Assembly (NCBI GenBank): GCA_009786445.1
Contig: WQTE01000014.1
Coordinates: 2,244 to 38,362 of the forward strand
Direction: 5' to 3'
Length of the DNA: 36,119 nt
DNA from: Oscillospiraceae bacterium
Lineage (GTDB): Bacteria > Bacillota > Clostridia > Oscillospirales > Oscillospiraceae
The position numbers and the translations under genes are program-made. Within the stretch, counting starts at the first letter, position 1. Each line of letters begins with the position of its first letter. The notes beneath the pieces were generated by a model. It was given only the letters and a program-made list of their open reading frames with translations. It searched no databases and was not told the DNA's origin. Below, in pieces: positions 33,085-36,119 of the stretch.

Positions 33085-34299
33085 ATGAGAGAATCAGCTA
33101 TGCATATTTCACTAGAAAATTATGTAATTGAGCACATTACTATGACCGCTCATTGCCCAATTCGGATGCTTTGCAATGCCGGTCGGCTTATCCAATCTTG
33201 GGGAGCTCACAACAATGAAGCAGATCCGGTTTCAACTAATGCTGACTTTGTTATGAGTCTGATTCACAATGCTTCTCCAGCACACCCAACTTTCCATGTA
33301 GAGCTATCAGGAGTTATATATGGAGTTGTAAAAACAGAACGCAATACCAACGAAAACTATTTATTTGGACCTGTTTGCTTTGAGGAAAACTTAACAGAAA
33401 TCGAACATAAGCTGAAACAACAACATAAAATCGTTTCAGAACAATCGTTTCTTACCTACTGCAACCTCCAACATTTTTGTTCAAGTGTGCTACTTTTGCA
33501 TAATGTGCTTAACAAGAATACTCTCATGCTATATGAACTGTACAATCTTATATATAGCATTCCTGATATCGACGATAAAGTGCTTACAACCCGCACAAAG
33601 GAGTTTTTTGAATATCAAGAATATGAAGTTCTACGTAATCCCTACGGACGGGAGCTACGGGAACGAATAGCCATAAAAAATGGCGACTCCGATGCACTTT
33701 TGAAAGCATTAAATGAACCATTTGTTGGTCGATACGGAAAGCTGGCAGAAGATGAGTTGCGCTCTCATAAAAATCTTGGTATTCTTGGAGTTTTTCTCGG
33801 AAGAATCTCGGCTATAGAAGGTGGGGTATTGCACGAAGTCGCCTCGACAATGCTTGACGGTTATGTTAGACTCATCGAAGATGTAACTCAAATTTCTGAA
33901 GTAGACATCATAGTCAGAAAGGCTAAGTTTGAGTTCCTAAATAAGGTTGTCGAAAAAATGAATATACCCAAGGATAATCCACTCATCACGTCTTGTATGT
34001 CTATTATTCAAAATAAAATGCATAGCAAAATAACTGTCAAAGAGTTGGCAGCAGAACTTGGTGTTCATCCGGATTATTTGTCAAACTTATTCCACAAGCT
34101 CACAGGCACCAAACTTATGGACTACATTACTGCTGAAAAAATCAATCGTTCAAAAGATATGCTGGCTTACTCCGAATACAGTTGCATTGAAATCGCTTAT
34201 TATTTAGGGTTTTCTTCACAAAGCTACTACAGCTATATATTTAAAAAAAATGTCGGCATGACTCCATCTGAATACAGAAATATTTATGGTATGCACTAA
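33085..34299 (+). CDS. AraC family transcriptional regulator
   Basis: C-terminal HTH: MHSKITVKELAAELGVHPDYLSNLFHKLTGTKLMDYITAEKINRSKDMLAYSEYSCIEIAYYLGFSSQSYYSYIFKKNVGMTPSEYRN. Start uncertain (33085 or 33100). Confidence 0.93.
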   Translation: MRESAMHISLENYVIEHITMTAHCPIRMLCNAGRLIQSWGAHNNEADPVSTNADFVMSLIHNASPAHPTFHVELSGVIYGVVKTERNTNENYLFGPVCFEENLTEIEHKLKQQHKIVSEQSFLTYCNLQHFCSSVLLLHNVLNKNTLMLYELYNLIYSIPDIDDKVLTTRTKEFFEYQEYEVLRNPYGRELRERIAIKNGDSDALLKALNEPFVGRYGKLAEDELRSHKNLGILGVFLGRISAIEGGVLHEVASTMLDGYVRLIEDVTQISEVDIIVRKAKFEFLNKVVEKMNIPKDNPLITSCMSIIQNKMHSKITVKELAAELGVHPDYLSNLFHKLTGTKLMDYITAEKINRSKDMLAYSEYSCIEIAYYLGFSSQSYYSYIFKKNVGMTPSEYRNIYGMH

Positions 34300-34397
34300 T
34301 TATATGAGATGCACATAAACCATTATCGTCATCTTCATCCTCATCGCTGCCATCGGTAAAATTGCTGATGCCTCTACCCCAACATCGGCACGTATTT

Positions 34398-36119
34398 TTA
34401 TGCAGACACCAGCACCCGTGAATCGCCAACCATCTTGGTTATTTTTTTAGCATCAAGATGTTCGAGCAGCGCGAGTGTGAATTTACGAGATGTTCCGAGT
34501 AGGTCGCGGCACTCTGCCAAGGTCAGGGTTTCGCTAATTTCAAAGTGCTTGCGCACAAGATTTACCCCTTTATCGTAAACGCCTTGAAGCCAATATACTT
34601 GCGGTGAGAGCATTATTATCTCACCGCTTGAAACCATGCTCTCAAACACCTGTTGAAACTCCCGTTTTTCGTTTTTTGAAAACAGTGCGGCAAGCTCGTC
34701 TGGTGACGGCACCTCATAACCTGCTGTGCTGAGTTCTTTTATTAGTTTTTCTCTTATTTTACCCTGCGTTTCAGTGTAATTTGGTTCAAACTCGGTTAGA
34801 TATACATTGTTCCCTGACATCGTAATCTTCCCGCTATCGCTGAGAATATTCAATAATGCACTCACATCGGAAGTGTCTGTATCGGGCATGAGCTTCTGGC
34901 GTAGCTCGGCTATATTCATCCCCACCCGCAGAGGGAATGAAACGTGATATTCTTTTAAAAGCCCAATGCACTTTTCGCCGGTCTGCTCCAAGATTTTCGC
35001 GGAAATATACCTCCCCTGCAACAGCCTGATAATGTTTCCTTTCTCTGTAAGCGCCTCTATAGCTTCGCTGCATGATTTTTTGTCAAGGTCAGCACGTCTG
35101 CACAAAACTTCGACCCCAAACACGCCGCCAAGCTGAAATGCCGCAAGCTCTGCAATTTCGGCAGTATTTCCCGCCTCTCGTATCTTGAGCGCCTCAAGAG
35201 CCTTTTCACTCCTAACAATCCGCTCACCCGGCATACTGTCTAAAATGACCCCTCCGCCGAGTGTTTCAAGGGGGGAATAAAATCTGACTACAAATCTATC
35301 GCCGCGTTTGCATGGCAGCGGCTGATATAGCTTCAGCCTTGCATATGCACTTTCACCTTTTTGAATCTCTCTTTTATCGTATAGAAAAACCTTGGCAAGA
35401 TTGGACCTTGCGCCGTGGAAAAAGTGAACCTCTGCGCCGTTTTTTATCTTTCGCTTCGTGTCTGATAAAACGCTGATTTTTACATCAATTGCACTTGTGA
35501 CACCAAGTGTCCCCCCTGCTGCCACCACATCACCGCGCTCTGTGTTCCCCTTTTTTATGCCTGCAAGGCTTATTGCTGTCCTCTGCCCTGCGTGCGCTGT
35601 ATCCACATTTTCGCCGTGGACTTGCAGGTTGCGAACCGTTGCTTTAGTGCCACCGGGCAAAATCTCCGCTGTCTCTCCTACCTTGACTGAGCCTTCAATC
35701 AATGTGCCTGTCACCACAATGCCAAAGCCCTCAACAGAAAACACCCTGTCAATCGGCAATCGAAACGGCAGAGTATCGTCTTTTTCCTTTAGGTTGTTTT
35801 TAAGTTTAGACAGCTTTTCCTTTAGCTCCGCAAGCCCTTCGCCTGTCTGTGCCGAGACATTTATTATCGGCCTGTTTTCAAGAAAAGTGCCCTGAACAAG
35901 CTCTATAATATCTTCCGAAACAAGCTCTATCCAGTCCGCTTCCGCCTTATCCGCCTTAGTCAGAACAATGACACCGTCGCTTATGCCAAGTTGTGTGAGT
36001 ATACCGAGATGTTCTCTCGTCTGCGGCATAACGCCCTCGTCTGCTGCAATCACAAGCATAGAAAGGTCAATACCACCCGACCCTGCAAGCATATTTCTGA
36101 TAAACCGCTCATGCCCGGG
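34398..36119 (-). CDS. selB: Selenocysteine-specific translation elongation factor SelB (N-terminus beyond window)
   Basis: Reads [50 protein letters not shown], then EF-Tu-like domains and C-terminal winged-helix region; the frame runs to the window end. Confidence 0.93.
   Translation of the reverse strand, partial: PGHERFIRNMLAGSGGIDLSMLVIAADEGVMPQTREHLGILTQLGISDGVIVLTKADKAEADWIELVSEDIIELVQGTFLENRPIINVSAQTGEGLAELKEKLSKLKNNLKEKDDTLPFRLPIDRVFSVEGFGIVVTGTLIEGSVKVGETAEILPGGTKATVRNLQVHGENVDTAHAGQRTAISLAGIKKGNTERGDVVAAGGTLGVTSAIDVKISVLSDTKRKIKNGAEVHFFHGARSNLAKVFLYDKREIQKGESAYARLKLYQPLPCKRGDRFVVRFYSPLETLGGGVILDSMPGERIVRSEKALEALKIREAGNTAEIAELAAFQLGGVFGVEVLCRRADLDKKSCSEAIEALTEKGNIIRLLQGRYISAKILEQTGEKCIGLLKEYHVSFPLRVGMNIAELRQKLMPDTDTSDVSALLNILSDSGKITMSGNNVYLTEFEPNYTETQGKIREKLIKELSTAGYEVPSPDELAALFSKNEKREFQQVFESMVSSGEIIMLSPQVYWLQGVYDKGVNLVRKHFEISETLTLAECRDLLGTSRKFTLALLEHLDAKKITKMVGDSRVLVSA

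Noticed and set aside
1-36119. CRISPR arrays, tRNA/rRNA genes, insertion sequences, prophage
   Set aside because: No regularly spaced repeat-spacer array, no recognisable tRNA/rRNA core sequence, and no transposase, integrase or phage structural genes seen in any frame.

Overview
The window looks like chromosome from an anaerobic Clostridia/Firmicutes-type bacterium (inferred from gene content). From left to right it holds: the 5' end of an AAA/DUF4143-type ATPase gene (absent from the ORF track); nadE; rplM-rpsI; an M3 oligoendopeptidase and a lipoprotein; mgtE; a P-type cation ATPase; a six-gene minus-strand operon (CUT1 sugar ABC importer without ATPase, radical-SAM activase, glycyl radical enzyme, GH106-like glycosidase); a selenium-metabolism cluster (DUF3343, TusA/YedF-like, YedE, divergent cysteine desulfurase/Sec lyase); ald and an alpha/beta hydrolase; a second glycan operon (RbsA/RbsC/RbsB-type importer, GH3, membrane-anchored thioredoxin-like protein, GH31) with a divergent AraC regulator; and a truncated selB. 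The strongest leads are: (1) a glycyl radical enzyme with a non-canonical Cys-loop (GCNW rather than GCVE), embedded in an oligosaccharide-uptake/glycosidase operon; (2) the mgtE leader, with a 31-aa ORF behind a strong Shine-Dalgarno and a 14-bp antiterminator that competes with an 11-bp intrinsic terminator, and no recognisable M-box; (3) a yybP-ykoY-type riboswitch before the P-type ATPase whose promoter is built into the stop codon of the upstream glycosidase; (4) a sugar-binding protein with a CPYC motif in an operon that also encodes a membrane-anchored thioredoxin-like protein. All homology calls come from reading the translations; no database search was run.
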